DNA from: Clostridia bacterium | Lineage (GTDB): Bacteria > Bacillota > Clostridia > Oscillospirales > CAG-272 | Direction: 5' to 3' | NCBI GenBank assembly: GCA_017502135.1 | Contig: JAFVVP010000007.1 | Location: forward strand, 1 to 64,000 | DNA length: 64,000 nt | Shown: positions 43,034 to 53,091 of the stretch, in pieces | Numbering within the stretch: position 1 is the stretch's first letter | How the letters are laid out: every line of letters begins with the position of its first letter | Translations under genes and position numbers: made by a program | Notes under the pieces: generated by a model | What the model was told of the DNA's origin: nothing | What the model saw: only the letters and a program-made list of their open reading frames with translations | Databases searched by the model: none

Positions 43034-44965
43034 TTATTCCAACTCGAAGGCGCCTGTATAGAGCTGATAGTACGTGCCGTGCTCTTTGAGAAGCGTCTCG
43101 TGATTGCCGCGCTCGATGATGCGGCCGTGATCCAGTACCATGATCACGTCGGCGTTCATGATGGTGGAAAGGCGGTGCGCGATGACGAACACCGTGCGTC
43201 CCTCCATCAGTTTATCCATGCCGCGCTGTACGATTGCTTCCGTACGCGTGTCGATGGAGGAGGTCGCCTCATCCATGATCATAACGGGCGGATCGGCAAC
43301 GGCGGCACGCGCGATCGCGATGAGCTGTCTTTGTCCTTGGGACAGATTGGATGCGTTGTTTTTCAGCATCGTGTTGTATCCGTCCGGCAGACGGGAGATG
43401 AAATCATCCGCACCCGAAAGCTTCGCGGCGGCGATACAGTCCTCATCTGTGGCGTCCAGCCGTCCGTAGCGGATGTTTTCCATAACCGTACCGGAGAACA
43501 GATTCGTCTCTTGCAGTACGATACCGAGCGAGCGGCGCAGATCGGCCTTTTTGATCTTGTTGATGTTGATTCCGTCGTAGCGGATCTTTCCGTCGGCGAT
43601 ATCGTAATAGCGGTTGATGAGGTTTGTGATCGTGGTCTTGCCGGCACCCGTGGCACCGACGAAGGCCACCTTCTGGCCGGGTTCGGCGTATACAGATACG
43701 TCGTGAAGGATCTGTTTTCCTTCCTCGTAGGCGAAATCGACCCCGTTCAGCCGGACGTCTCCTCTAAGGAGCGTGTAGGTGAGGGTACCGTCGCCGTGCG
43801 GGTGTTTCCACGCCCACGTGCCGGTGCGCGCATCACTTTCGGTGATCGTGCCGTCTTCGGCAACGGTGGCGTTGACGAGCGTAACGTAGCCTTCGTCCGT
43901 TTCCGGTTTTTCATCCATGAGGGCGAAGATACGGCTTGCACCCGCCATTGCCATGGCGACGGAGTTGATCTGCTGGGAAAGCTGGTTGATGTTGCCGGTG
44001 AACTGCTTTGTCATGTTGAGGAAGGGGATAACGATACTGATGCTCAAAGCCTTTCCTGACAAGCTCAAATTCGGCACGTTGCCGATGAGAAGAAGACCGC
44101 CGACGAGCGCGACCAGAACGTAGAGGATATTGCCGATGTTCATAATGATCGGGCCGAGCATATTCGCAAAGGAGTTGGCACGGCGGCTGTCCTCGTACAG
44201 TGCGTCGTTGATCTCGTCGAATGCGGCTTCGGATTCTTCCTCGTGGCAGAAGACCTTGACGACCTTCTGGCCGTTCATCATTTCCTGGATGAAGCCTTCC
44301 GTTTTACCCACAGATTTCTGCTGACGGACGAAGTACTTCGCCGAACCGCCGCCTACTTTCTTCGATACGAGGATCATGCTTGCGACGCCGGCCAAGACGA
44401 GGATCGTCAGCCATCCACAGTAGTAGATCATGATTGACAGAACCACGGAGATGATCATACCGGACTGCAACAGCTGCGGCAGAGTCTGCGATACGAGCAT
44501 ACGGAGAGTGTCGATATCGTTCGTGTAGTGGCTCATGATATCGCCGTGTGCGTGGGTGTCAAAATAACGGATCGGCAAGTTCTGCATGCTGCTGAACATA
44601 CGGATACGCATTTTACTGAGGAAGCCCTGGGTGATATACGCACTGAGCTGTGTGTACGTGATAAGGGAAGCGAGGGAAAGCGCGTACAGAACGACGAGTA
44701 CGGCGAGATACGGCAGAATTTCGGCTTTGGCAGAGCCCCAGTCGCCGGATTCGAACCAGCGTTCAATAGCGGCGATGACGTTCTGCATAAAAATAGGCGG
44801 GAGGGAACTGACAACGGCGGAGAAAAGAATGCATACGCCGGTGAGAGGAACGAGGACGGGATAAAACCCGAAGAGCAGTTTTACGAGACGTCCGAGAACG
44901 GAGAAATTCATTTTCGGCTTGCTCATGGGCTTTGCACCGGACGGTGGCGTGTTGTTCTTACGCAT
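43034..44965 (-). CDS. ABC exporter half-transporter with canonical ATPase site
   Basis: The 643-residue protein has a membrane domain of six helices (about 45-330), and an ATPase with Walker A GATGAGKTTI, signature LSQGQRQ and Walker B MIMDEATSSID, keeping the catalytic Glu. A short insertion (about 360-400) precedes the ATPase. ATG 44965 has AAAGGAGG upstream; the gene overlaps the end of the partner by 8 bp. With the 44958-46700 gene it should form a heterodimeric multidrug-type exporter in which only one ATP site is fully active. Confidence 0.92.
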   Translation of the reverse strand: MRKNNTPPSGAKPMSKPKMNFSVLGRLVKLLFGFYPVLVPLTGVCILFSAVVSSLPPIFMQNVIAAIERWFESGDWGSAKAEILPYLAVLVVLYALSLASLITYTQLSAYITQGFLSKMRIRMFSSMQNLPIRYFDTHAHGDIMSHYTNDIDTLRMLVSQTLPQLLQSGMIISVVLSIMIYYCGWLTILVLAGVASMILVSKKVGGGSAKYFVRQQKSVGKTEGFIQEMMNGQKVVKVFCHEEESEAAFDEINDALYEDSRRANSFANMLGPIIMNIGNILYVLVALVGGLLLIGNVPNLSLSGKALSISIVIPFLNMTKQFTGNINQLSQQINSVAMAMAGASRIFALMDEKPETDEGYVTLVNATVAEDGTITESDARTGTWAWKHPHGDGTLTYTLLRGDVRLNGVDFAYEEGKQILHDVSVYAEPGQKVAFVGATGAGKTTITNLINRYYDIADGKIRYDGININKIKKADLRRSLGIVLQETNLFSGTVMENIRYGRLDATDEDCIAAAKLSGADDFISRLPDGYNTMLKNNASNLSQGQRQLIAIARAAVADPPVMIMDEATSSIDTRTEAIVQRGMDKLMEGRTVFVIAHRLSTIMNADVIMVLDHGRIIERGNHETLLKEHGTYYQLYTGAFELE

Positions 44966-46700
44966 TTTCACGTCCTCCTTTCGTCTGCTGTGTATATACT
45001 TCAAAGTAAATCGGCGAGGATTTGAGAAGCTCTTCGTGCGTGCCTTGGGCTACGATCCGACCGCCGTCCATAACGAGGATCTTGTCGGCGTCTTCTACGG
45101 AAGCCACGCGCTGGGCGATAATGATTTTCGTCGTTTCGGGGATGAATTCCTTGAGTCCGCGGCGGATGAGTGCGTCGGTCTTCGTGTCAACGGCGCTCGT
45201 GGAGTCGTCAAGGATCAGGATCATCGGGCGTTTGAGAAGTGCGCGTGCGATACAGAGACGCTGTTTTTGACCGCCCGACACGTTGGTGCCGCCCTGCTCG
45301 ATATGCGTATCGTATCCGTCGGGGAAGGCCTTGATAAAGGCGTCTGCCTGCGCGAGGCGGCACGCCTCTTCGAGTTCCTCGTCGGTGGCGTTTTTGTTGC
45401 CCCAGCGGAGGTTTTCCTTTACCGTGCCCGCAAAGAGAACGTTTTTCTGAAGAACTACGGATACGCTGTCGCGGAGAACGTTCATATCGTACTCGCGTAC
45501 GTCCACGCCGCCGACGCGGATGACGCCTTCCGTTGCGTCGTATAGGCGGGAGATAAGTTGTACGAGGGTCGATTTACTTGATCCCGTGCCGCCGATGATA
45601 CCGACGGTCTCACCGGATCTTATATGGAGATCAATATCCGAGAGTGCGTATTTCTCCGCCCGTCGGGAGTATTTGAAGGATACATTTTCGAAATGGATCG
45701 AGCCGTCTTTTACTTCCGTTACGGGATTTTCGGGATTTTTGAGCGTGGGTTCTTCGTTCAAAACTTCCACGATACGGCGGGCAGACTCGGCGGACATGGT
45801 GATCATTACGTAGATCATGGAGAGCATCATGAGCGACATGAGGATCTGCATACCGTAGGTGAGCATAGCGGAAAGCTGACCGACGTCGATGTACGAGCCG
45901 GACGAGGTTACGATCAGCTTCGATCCGAAATAGAGAACGAAGATCATGATAAGCTGCAGGCAAATCTGCATGAGGGGATTATTGAACGCGACAATTCTTT
46001 CTGCACGGGTAAAGTCCCGGCGGATCTCGTCGGAGGCTTCGGTGAATTTTTCTTTTTCGTATTCCTCGCGGACGAATCCCTTGACGGCGCGCATTGCCAT
46101 AACGTTTTCCTCAATGGATTCATTCAGACGGTCGTATTTGCGGAACAAGCGCGTGAATGCGGGCATCGCTTTGCGTGCGATGAAGAACAGGCCGAACGCC
46201 AGAATCGGCACGGCAACGACGAAGATGGTGGAAAGTGCGCCGCCCATCGTGTATGCCATAATGATCGCGAAAATGAACATAAACGGGGAGCGGATCGCCG
46301 TGCGGATGATCATCATATACGACATCTGCACGTAGGAGACGTCGGTAGTCATACGCGTTACGAGCGATGAGGAGGAAAACTTGTCGATGTTGTCAAAAGA
46401 GTACGTCTGGATCTTGTAAAAGAGATCGTGCCGGAGATTGCGCGCAAATCCCGCAGAAGCTTTGGAGGCGGTGATTGCGGCGGCGGCGCCGAAGGAGAGC
46501 GACAGAACGGCCAGAAGCGCCATAATGCCGCCATTCGTAAGAATGGTGGAAAAATCACAGCCGGCTTTGATGTCGTTGATCAAATTGGCAATAATGTAAG
46601 GAATGAGACATTCGATTACGACCTCACCGATGATGAGAATCGGTGTGATGATCGACGGTGTCTTGAATTCCCTTATGGATTTCGCTAATGTCTTGAACAT
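44958..46700 (-). CDS. ABC exporter half-transporter with degenerate ATPase site
   Basis: The 580-residue protein has six helices and an ATPase with Walker A GGTGSSKSTLV, signature VSGGQKQR and Walker B LILDDSTSAVD, where Asp replaces the catalytic Glu. The Ser in SSKS replaces the usual Gly of Walker A. Both features fit the non-hydrolysing partner of a heterodimeric exporter. It precedes the canonical partner with an 8-bp overlap and has AAGGAGG at its start. Confidence 0.92.
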   Translation of the reverse strand: MFKTLAKSIREFKTPSIITPILIIGEVVIECLIPYIIANLINDIKAGCDFSTILTNGGIMALLAVLSLSFGAAAAITASKASAGFARNLRHDLFYKIQTYSFDNIDKFSSSSLVTRMTTDVSYVQMSYMMIIRTAIRSPFMFIFAIIMAYTMGGALSTIFVVAVPILAFGLFFIARKAMPAFTRLFRKYDRLNESIEENVMAMRAVKGFVREEYEKEKFTEASDEIRRDFTRAERIVAFNNPLMQICLQLIMIFVLYFGSKLIVTSSGSYIDVGQLSAMLTYGMQILMSLMMLSMIYVMITMSAESARRIVEVLNEEPTLKNPENPVTEVKDGSIHFENVSFKYSRRAEKYALSDIDLHIRSGETVGIIGGTGSSKSTLVQLISRLYDATEGVIRVGGVDVREYDMNVLRDSVSVVLQKNVLFAGTVKENLRWGNKNATDEELEEACRLAQADAFIKAFPDGYDTHIEQGGTNVSGGQKQRLCIARALLKRPMILILDDSTSAVDTKTDALIRRGLKEFIPETTKIIIAQRVASVEDADKILVMDGGRIVAQGTHEELLKSSPIYFEVYTQQTKGGRENA

Positions 46701-46753
46701 GAGTGTGTATTTCCTCCTTGTTGACAGGTGTGCGGGTTTTGTTCAGCCCCTCT

Positions 46754-48508
46754 TTACGGGGCGAATTGACTGTTATAGAGACGGGCGTAAAATCCGCCCT
46801 TCAAAAGAAGCTCCTCGTGGCGACCCTGTTCGACGATGTTGCCGTTTTCCATTACGAGGATCACGTCCGCTTCACGGACGGTAGAGAGACGGTGCGCCAC
46901 GATGAAGCTCGTGCGCCCCTTCATCATACGGGCGAAAGCTTTTTGTATCTTCTCCTCGGTGCGAGTGTCGATCGAGGAGGTCGCTTCGTCGAGGATAAGC
47001 ATCGGCGGCAGGCAAAGCATCACGCGGGTGATGGAGAGAAGCTGCTTTTGACCTTGGGACAGGCTGCCGCCATCCTCGCCGATGACGGTGTCGTAGCCCT
47101 TGGGCAGTCGGCGGATGAAGCTGTGTGCGTGGGCAGCCCTTGCGGCTTCGATCATTTCTTCGTCCGTCGCGTCTGGGCGTCCCATTTTGATATTTTCACG
47201 GATCGTGGCGGATTTCAGCCACGTATCCTGCAGTACCATGCCGTAGTTTTCTCTGAGGCTTTGTCGGGTGATCTTCCGAATATCCTTGCCGTCTACCGAT
47301 ATGATGCCCCGATCAACGTCGTAAAATCGCATGAGCAGATTGATTACGGTGGTTTTTCCGCATCCCGTAGGACCGACGAGTGCGATCCTCTGTCCCGGCA
47401 GAACGGTGAGATTGAAATCCTCGATGAGAGGACGGTCAGGCGTGTAGGAGAACGAAACGGAGTCCGCTTTGAGGTGTCCCTCGGCGTTGGAAAGGACGGC
47501 TGCATCGGGTGCATCGGGCTTTTCCGTCGGCGCATCAATCAGCTCAAAGAGGCGTGAGGCGCAGGCGAGCGCGTTCTGCAGTTCGGTGATGATGCCGGAG
47601 ATCTCGTTGAACGGTTTTGCGTACTGCGTCGCGTAACTGAGAAAACAGGTGAGTCCGCCGACGGATATCGCGCCCGCTACGGCGGCAAAAGCGCCCGTCA
47701 TCGCTACGGCGGCGTAAATGAGATTGTTGAGCACGCGGGTGGTCGGATTCACGAGCGAAGAGAAAAACGTCGCTTTGAGGGAGCATTTCTCAAGCCGCCC
47801 GTTGATCTCGTCAAAGCGGGCAAGCGTCGCTTCTTCTCTCGAGAATGCCTGCACGGTTTTCTGTCCCGTCAGCATTTCGTCGATGAGAGCGGTCTGCTCA
47901 CCGCGCACCTCGGACTGCGCGTGGAAGAAGTTGTACGTTCTCGTTGCGATAAACCGTGCCAAGAGGAGAGACATCGGCGTCAGAAGCACGACGACTGCCG
48001 TGATGCCGACGTGGATCGTCAGCATAAAGACGAGCGTGCCGAGGATCGTCATGACGCCTGTGAACAGCTGCGTGAAGCCCATGAGCAGTCCCTCGGCAAA
48101 CTGATCCGCATCTGTGATAACGCGGCTGACGATCGAGCCTGTTGGGTGTGCATCAAGGTGCGAAAGGGGCAGTTTCTGAATGCGGGCAAACGCATCGTTT
48201 CTGAGATCGCGGACGACACCGTAGGTGATTCGGTTGTTTACCGTGTTCATGATCCACTGCGCGAGGCCCGTTAGGGATACGACGAGGATAATTCTCGTAA
48301 GCGTCGGGAGAATCACGGAGAAATCCACCTGCCCCGCCTCTACCATCGCGTCAACAGCACGGCCGATGAGAATGGGGACGTACAGCGTCAAGATGACAGT
48401 TACGGTCGCTAAGAGAATGGAGAGACAAAGGAGCGGACGGTATTTCTTTATATGAAACAGCACTTTTCCGACCGTGCCGGGCGCGGCCTTTTTCTTTTCC
48501 GATTTCAT
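46754..48508 (-). CDS. ABC exporter half-transporter with canonical ATPase site
   Basis: The 584-residue protein has six helices, Walker A GPTGCGKTT, signature LSQGQKQ and Walker B LILDEATSSID with the catalytic Glu. ATG 48508 was chosen (AAGGAGG upstream); a longer frame would enter the previous gene. It overlaps the end of the degenerate partner by 4 bp (ATGA), so the two form a second heterodimeric exporter. Substrate unknown. Confidence 0.92.
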   Translation of the reverse strand: MKSEKKKAAPGTVGKVLFHIKKYRPLLCLSILLATVTVILTLYVPILIGRAVDAMVEAGQVDFSVILPTLTRIILVVSLTGLAQWIMNTVNNRITYGVVRDLRNDAFARIQKLPLSHLDAHPTGSIVSRVITDADQFAEGLLMGFTQLFTGVMTILGTLVFMLTIHVGITAVVVLLTPMSLLLARFIATRTYNFFHAQSEVRGEQTALIDEMLTGQKTVQAFSREEATLARFDEINGRLEKCSLKATFFSSLVNPTTRVLNNLIYAAVAMTGAFAAVAGAISVGGLTCFLSYATQYAKPFNEISGIITELQNALACASRLFELIDAPTEKPDAPDAAVLSNAEGHLKADSVSFSYTPDRPLIEDFNLTVLPGQRIALVGPTGCGKTTVINLLMRFYDVDRGIISVDGKDIRKITRQSLRENYGMVLQDTWLKSATIRENIKMGRPDATDEEMIEAARAAHAHSFIRRLPKGYDTVIGEDGGSLSQGQKQLLSITRVMLCLPPMLILDEATSSIDTRTEEKIQKAFARMMKGRTSFIVAHRLSTVREADVILVMENGNIVEQGRHEELLLKGGFYARLYNSQFAP

Positions 48509-50235
48509 CCGACGGCTGCCTCCTTTTTGAACTGGGAATCGTAGATCTCGCGGTAGATATCTGACGTTTCGAGAAGTTCGGCGTGCGTACCTATATGGGA
48601 GATACATCCGTCCTCCATAACGAGGATCTTATCCGCGTGTGCGATCGAGGAGGTGCGCTGGGACACGATAAAGACGGTCATATCGGAGGGAAGGGCTTTG
48701 AGAGCCTTCCGTAGCGCCGCGTCCGTTGCGAAGTCGAGTGCGGAGGCGCTGTCATCGAGAATCAGAATTTCGGGATTTCGCACGAGCGCACGGGCAATCG
48801 TCAGGCGCTGGCGCTGACCGCCCGAGAGATTTCGTCCGCCGGCTTCGATCTGAAAGTCGAGCCCACCCGGCTTTTCTTCAACGACAGAGCGCGCTTGCGC
48901 GATCTCAAGCGCCGCCCAGAGCGCATCGTCGGTTGCGTCGGGATTGCCGTAAAGGAGGTTCTCACGGATGGTGCCGCGGAACAGAAGCGCCTTTTGCGGC
49001 ACGATGCCGATCTTCTCTCGGAGAACCTCTGTATCAAAGGCACGTACGTCGATGCCGTTTACGGTGACAGAACCCTCGGTTGCATCGTAGAAACGGGGAA
49101 TCATATTGACAAGCGACGTTTTGCCGCTGCCCGTACCGCCGATGATGCCGACGGTTTCTCCGCGCGCGGCGGAGAATGTAATGGTTTCGAGAGAAGGCGC
49201 GCCCGCGCCGCGGTATGTGAGCGTTACGTTGTCAAAACGCACCGCATCGCCGTTTTGAACGGCATCCGAAATGCCGGCGGGGGTGTCCATGCCTGCGGGG
49301 ATCTCAAGGATCGCCTGTACGCGGTTGCCGGAGGCGATGGCTTTCGTGATCGTGATGAACAGATTTGCCATCTTGATGAGTTCAATGAGGATCTGCGACA
49401 TATAGTTGTAGAGCGCGATCACGGCACCGCTTGTGAGGATACCCATCTCCACGCGGATAGCGCCTATGTGGATGAGCCAGACGGTCGCGAGGTTTATGAT
49501 GATATACGTGATCGGGTTCATGAGGGCGGAGATGCGCCCCACGAATTTCTGCTCACGGGTGAGCGCTTCGTTTTTATTATGGAAATCCTCTGTTTCTTCC
49601 TTTTCGTGACAGAACGCGCGGATCACGCGCACGCCGGAGAGATTTTCTCTCGTGGCCTTGAGGACGGCGTCAAGTTTTGCTTGTACCTTCTTGTACAGCG
49701 GGATGCTGACGAGCATAATACCGAACACAACGATGCAAAGAACAGGAATCGCAACAGCGAATGTGAGCGCTGCTTTCACGTCCACGGTGAACGCCATCAC
49801 CATCGCGCCGAACACTACGAACGGTGAGCGCAGAAGGAGACGGAGTGCGAGATTGATGCCGCTTTGCATCTGGTTCATATCGCTTGTCATGCGGGTGATC
49901 ATGGTGGCGCTGCCGAGCGTATCCATCTCCGTGTAGGAGAGTCTGCCGAGATGGGCAAAAAGCACGTGCTTTACCCGCGCGACGAAGCCCACCGCGACCT
50001 TGGCGGCAAAATACTGCGCGATAATGGAGAAAATATAGCCAATCACGCCGAGTGCTCCGAGAAGGAGACACATACCGGTAATGTATCCGCGATCGCCTCC
50101 CGCGACACCGCGGTCGACCACCCGGGCGATAACTAAGGGGACGAACAGTTCAAGCGCCGCTTCAATCAGTTTCAGAAGCGGGCTGAGGACGATGGCACCC
50201 CCGTATCCTTTCATGTAAACAAGCAGTTTTTTCAC
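48505..50235 (-). CDS. ABC exporter half-transporter with degenerate ATPase site
   Basis: The 576-residue protein has six helices, Walker A GGTGSGKTSL, signature LSGGQRQR and Walker B LILDDSASALD, where Asp replaces the catalytic Glu. It is the first gene of the four-gene exporter block and starts at GTG after AAAAGGAA. A palindrome at its transcription start suggests repression by a MarR- or TetR-like protein not in this window. Confidence 0.92.
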   Translation of the reverse strand: MKKLLVYMKGYGGAIVLSPLLKLIEAALELFVPLVIARVVDRGVAGGDRGYITGMCLLLGALGVIGYIFSIIAQYFAAKVAVGFVARVKHVLFAHLGRLSYTEMDTLGSATMITRMTSDMNQMQSGINLALRLLLRSPFVVFGAMVMAFTVDVKAALTFAVAIPVLCIVVFGIMLVSIPLYKKVQAKLDAVLKATRENLSGVRVIRAFCHEKEETEDFHNKNEALTREQKFVGRISALMNPITYIIINLATVWLIHIGAIRVEMGILTSGAVIALYNYMSQILIELIKMANLFITITKAIASGNRVQAILEIPAGMDTPAGISDAVQNGDAVRFDNVTLTYRGAGAPSLETITFSAARGETVGIIGGTGSGKTSLVNMIPRFYDATEGSVTVNGIDVRAFDTEVLREKIGIVPQKALLFRGTIRENLLYGNPDATDDALWAALEIAQARSVVEEKPGGLDFQIEAGGRNLSGGQRQRLTIARALVRNPEILILDDSASALDFATDAALRKALKALPSDMTVFIVSQRTSSIAHADKILVMEDGCISHIGTHAELLETSDIYREIYDSQFKKEAAVG

Positions 50236-50277
50236 AGAGAAGTTCCTTTTCTTTTGCGTTTTGCATCGAATTTTTCC

Positions 50278-50327
50278 TAAGATATCTATATCTTATATAT
50301 TATAGCATAAACAAATGTTTTTGAAAA
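50278..50327 (-). promoter_or_regulatory. promoter and palindromic operator of the four-gene ABC block
   Basis: On the minus strand TTTTCA (50327-50322), 17-bp spacer, TATAAT (50304-50299). Directly downstream lies the near-palindrome TAAGATATCTATATCTTA (50278-50295), where it would block transcription start. This suits a multidrug-type exporter under a ligand-responsive repressor. Confidence 0.55.
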
Positions 50328-50375
50328 GCATATAATTTACACTTTTTGAAAATTATAGTGCCAAATACCGAAGCC

Positions 50376-50404
50376 TTGACAAAAACGGTGTGATGCGGTA
50401 CAAT
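50376..50404 (+). promoter_or_regulatory. consensus promoter of apeB
   Basis: A perfect TTGACA, 17-bp spacer and TACAAT, about 35 bp upstream of the start codon. Confidence 0.88.
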
Positions 50405-50442
50405 CAATACAAATAAACAGTAAAAACAGAGGGAGAAAAACG

Positions 50443-51744
50443 ATGTCAAAGAACACGGCAGAGAGCTTGATCTCGTTCATTAAAGAAAGCCCCGTCTCTT
50501 TTCACGCAGTAGAAAATATCACAAATCGCCTTTCGGGGGAGGGCTATACCGCGCTCTTTGAGTCGGATGCGTGGGACGTTGTCCCCGGCGGGAAATATTA
50601 CGTAACGCGCGGCGGATCATCCGTGATCGCTTTCCGCGTGCCCGAGAAGACGCCTGTCGGCTTTATGATGTGCGCATCACACAGCGACAGCCCTACGTTC
50701 AAAATCAAGGAATATCCCGAAACGGAGTCTGCGGGTATGTATGTAAGACTTCACACGGAGCGGTACGGCGGTATGCTGTGCGCGACGTGGCTCGATCGCC
50801 CTCTGTCCGTAGCAGGACGCGTGGTCGTCCGCGAAAACGGGCGCATTGTACCCAAACTCGTTTCGATCGACCGCGATCTCGTTATGATTCCAAACGTTGC
50901 GATCCACATGATGCGCAACGCCAACGACGGTATGAGCTATAACGCCAACGTGGATCTCTTCCCCTTGTTTGGCGATACGGCTGACCGCGCACGATTCCGT
51001 GCGATCATCGCCGAAGCCGCGGGTGTGAAAGAGGAGGATATCCTCGGTTCAGATCTGTTTTTGTACAACCGGATGGAGGGTACCGTCTGGGGCGCGTCCG
51101 AGCAGTATCTCTCCGCACCGAGACTGGACGACCTCCAGTGTGCGTTTGCCTCCCTTGAGGCATTTGTGAAAGCGAAGGATAGCGTCTCCATCCCCGTGCT
51201 CGCCGTGCTCGATAACGAAGAGGTGGGCAGTCAGACGAAGCAGGGCGCGGCATCCACGTTCCTTTTTGACGTGCTCTCGCGTATTACGGAGGCGCTTTCG
51301 CTCGATTACCGCCGTATGATCGCGTTGAGTTTCCTCGTTTCTGCGGATAACGCGCATGCTGTGCATCCGAATCATCCGGAATTTGCCGATCCGACGCACC
51401 GTCCCCGCATGAACGGCGGTATCGTCGTAAAGCATAACGCCAATCAGCGCTACACCACCGATGCAGTGTCCGAAGCAATCTTCACCGAGATCTGCAAGGC
51501 CGCCGACGTGCCGGTGCAGTTCTTCGCCAACCGTTCCGATATGGTCGGCGGATCGACGCTCGGCAATATTTCGAATACGCAGGTGTCGCTCAATACGGTG
51601 GACGTGGGGCTTGCCCAGCTTGCCATGCACTCCTCGTACGAGACCGCAGGTGTCCATGATACGGATTACATGATTACGGCGCTTACAAAGCTGTATGAAT
51701 CCTCGCTTAAAGCGGACGGAGACGGTGCGTATACTCTGGTGTGA
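50443..51744 (+). CDS. apeB: M18 family aminopeptidase
   Basis: The 433-residue zinc peptidase has CASHSDSPTFKIK near 79, LDNEEVGS near 256, SADNAHAVHPNHPE near 305 and the C-terminal HSSYETAG. These hold the two zinc ions and the catalytic Glu of M18 enzymes, which remove Asp/Glu or other N-terminal residues inside the cell. GGGAG precedes ATG 50443. The gene is complete; the terminal repeat of a possible mobile segment begins 2 bp after its stop. Confidence 0.95.
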   Translation: MSKNTAESLISFIKESPVSFHAVENITNRLSGEGYTALFESDAWDVVPGGKYYVTRGGSSVIAFRVPEKTPVGFMMCASHSDSPTFKIKEYPETESAGMYVRLHTERYGGMLCATWLDRPLSVAGRVVVRENGRIVPKLVSIDRDLVMIPNVAIHMMRNANDGMSYNANVDLFPLFGDTADRARFRAIIAEAAGVKEEDILGSDLFLYNRMEGTVWGASEQYLSAPRLDDLQCAFASLEAFVKAKDSVSIPVLAVLDNEEVGSQTKQGAASTFLFDVLSRITEALSLDYRRMIALSFLVSADNAHAVHPNHPEFADPTHRPRMNGGIVVKHNANQRYTTDAVSEAIFTEICKAADVPVQFFANRSDMVGGSTLGNISNTQVSLNTVDVGLAQLAMHSSYETAGVHDTDYMITALTKLYESSLKADGDGAYTLV

Positions 51745-51745
51745 T

Positions 51746-51802
51746 AAAAGGGAGCCTTCAAGGCCAATGTCATTAAGATAAGGCGGTATACGTTTAGATA
51801 AG
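51746..51802 (+). repeat. left terminal inverted repeat
   Basis: It begins AAAAGGGAGCC and ends GTTTAGATAAG; partner is at 53418-53472. Confidence 0.6.
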
Positions 51803-51863
51803 CCCGATACTGCGACTTTCCCTCTAATCGATTCAGCCGAGTGTATATTTCTTCAAAACAATT

Positions 51864-51904
51864 GCCCGCATCAACAGAGTGAATCTGGTAATGCGGGCGT
51901 TTTT
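51864..51904. terminator. hairpin terminator between apeB and the XRE-TPR gene
   Basis: GCCCGCAT / ATGCGGGC with a 19-nt loop, followed by GTTTTTATT on the plus strand. On the minus strand a weaker T-tract follows, so it may serve both convergent genes. Confidence 0.75.
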
Positions 51905-51909
51905 ATTGC

Positions 51910-53022
51910 TTAGATCAGCTTTGTCAGTTCATCTCTTACAAAGTCAAATCTCTCATGAGAAAAATCTTTCTTTACGCGGTCAGTATGCGTTTCTCCGTCG
52001 AAAGAAAACCAAAATGTGCATGTCGGATAATCAAATTCGGGCGATGCCAGAATGGAGGTGTGTCGTTTCTCTGGCGGAAGCTGGGGATAATCCCACACAT
52101 CCGATATTCCATAAGGACCGTTTTCCAGACCAACAGAATAATCGTCTGCCATTTTCGCATAATGCAGTGCCGTATCGGCGCAGCGGAGAGTGTTCACGGC
52201 ATCATACATTTCGGAGTAATGCTCAGCCATCCTTGTATATGCCAAGGCAACCATGAATCCATCGTCAAGATAATCTTTGTTTTCATAGAAAACCTTATAC
52301 AATTTTGGAATTTTCTCAAGAATAGCAATGGCCTGTTCGTGTGTGAAAAATGGTTTTCCATCTACTTTAACTGTGGTGATAAAACAAATATCATCACAAA
52401 GAGAAGCAAAACTTCCCTCTATGCTCCGATGCATATTATATATTTTCTCTTTGCCCTGTGCCAGCATAAGTTCAAAATCGTTATAAGAAAACATATAATT
52501 CGGAACACTTTCTGCGATTTTCAGTGCTTCATCGCGCTTTCCCTGGCTTAAATAGATACGGCACAACCAGCCTTCAGCACAATTCTTTGTATATGCATCT
52601 TTTGTTCCTTCTCGAATTCGCTCATACAGTGCAATTCGTTCTTTCTGGCGGCTGTGATATGTTTCCGGTTCTCCCGCATAATCAAGAGAATGCGCAAGGT
52701 TCAGCATCAGTTTGTAAGAGGCAGGGAATTCGGCAAGTGCAAGCCGATATACTTCGACAGCTTCTTTTGCTGACAGTTTTTCAGCTTGAAAAATGATTTC
52801 ATTTATTTTCTCATTCTGAGCAGTGAGATCAATTCCAAGAAGAGTATCAGCGGATACACCGAAAATGTGAGATAACTGCGGAATCTGACTGATATCCGGT
52901 GCATTTCTGTCACATTCCCAGCCTGACACAGCAGCCGATGTAAGTCCGAGAAGGTCTGCAAGCTGTTCCTGCGTCATATCGTTTTCATGGCGTAATTTCT
53001 TGATTGTAGATCCAATTGACAT
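51910..53022 (-). CDS. XRE-family regulator with TPR-like C-terminal domain
   Basis: The 370-residue protein has an N-terminal HTH (MTQEQLADLLGLTSAAVSGW, about 16-35) followed by NAPDISQIPQLSHIFGVSADTLLG, the usual XRE linker. Helical TPR-like repeats follow to the C-terminus. Such proteins (RRNPP- or Rgg-like layout) often sense peptides or metabolites through the helical part. It is the only gene of the segment flanked by inverted repeats and has its own promoter. Confidence 0.85.
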   Translation of the reverse strand: MSIGSTIKKLRHENDMTQEQLADLLGLTSAAVSGWECDRNAPDISQIPQLSHIFGVSADTLLGIDLTAQNEKINEIIFQAEKLSAKEAVEVYRLALAEFPASYKLMLNLAHSLDYAGEPETYHSRQKERIALYERIREGTKDAYTKNCAEGWLCRIYLSQGKRDEALKIAESVPNYMFSYNDFELMLAQGKEKIYNMHRSIEGSFASLCDDICFITTVKVDGKPFFTHEQAIAILEKIPKLYKVFYENKDYLDDGFMVALAYTRMAEHYSEMYDAVNTLRCADTALHYAKMADDYSVGLENGPYGISDVWDYPQLPPEKRHTSILASPEFDYPTCTFWFSFDGETHTDRVKKDFSHERFDFVRDELTKLI

Positions 53023-53062
53023 TATAATTCTCCTTCAAAAAAATTCCGGTACCGTTGAATAT

Positions 53063-53091
53063 ATTATATCAAGTAAATTCTATTTCCGCAA
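53063..53091 (-). promoter_or_regulatory. promoter of the XRE-TPR gene
   Basis: On the minus strand TTGCGG, 17-bp spacer, TATAAT, about 40 bp upstream of the start codon. Confidence 0.7.
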
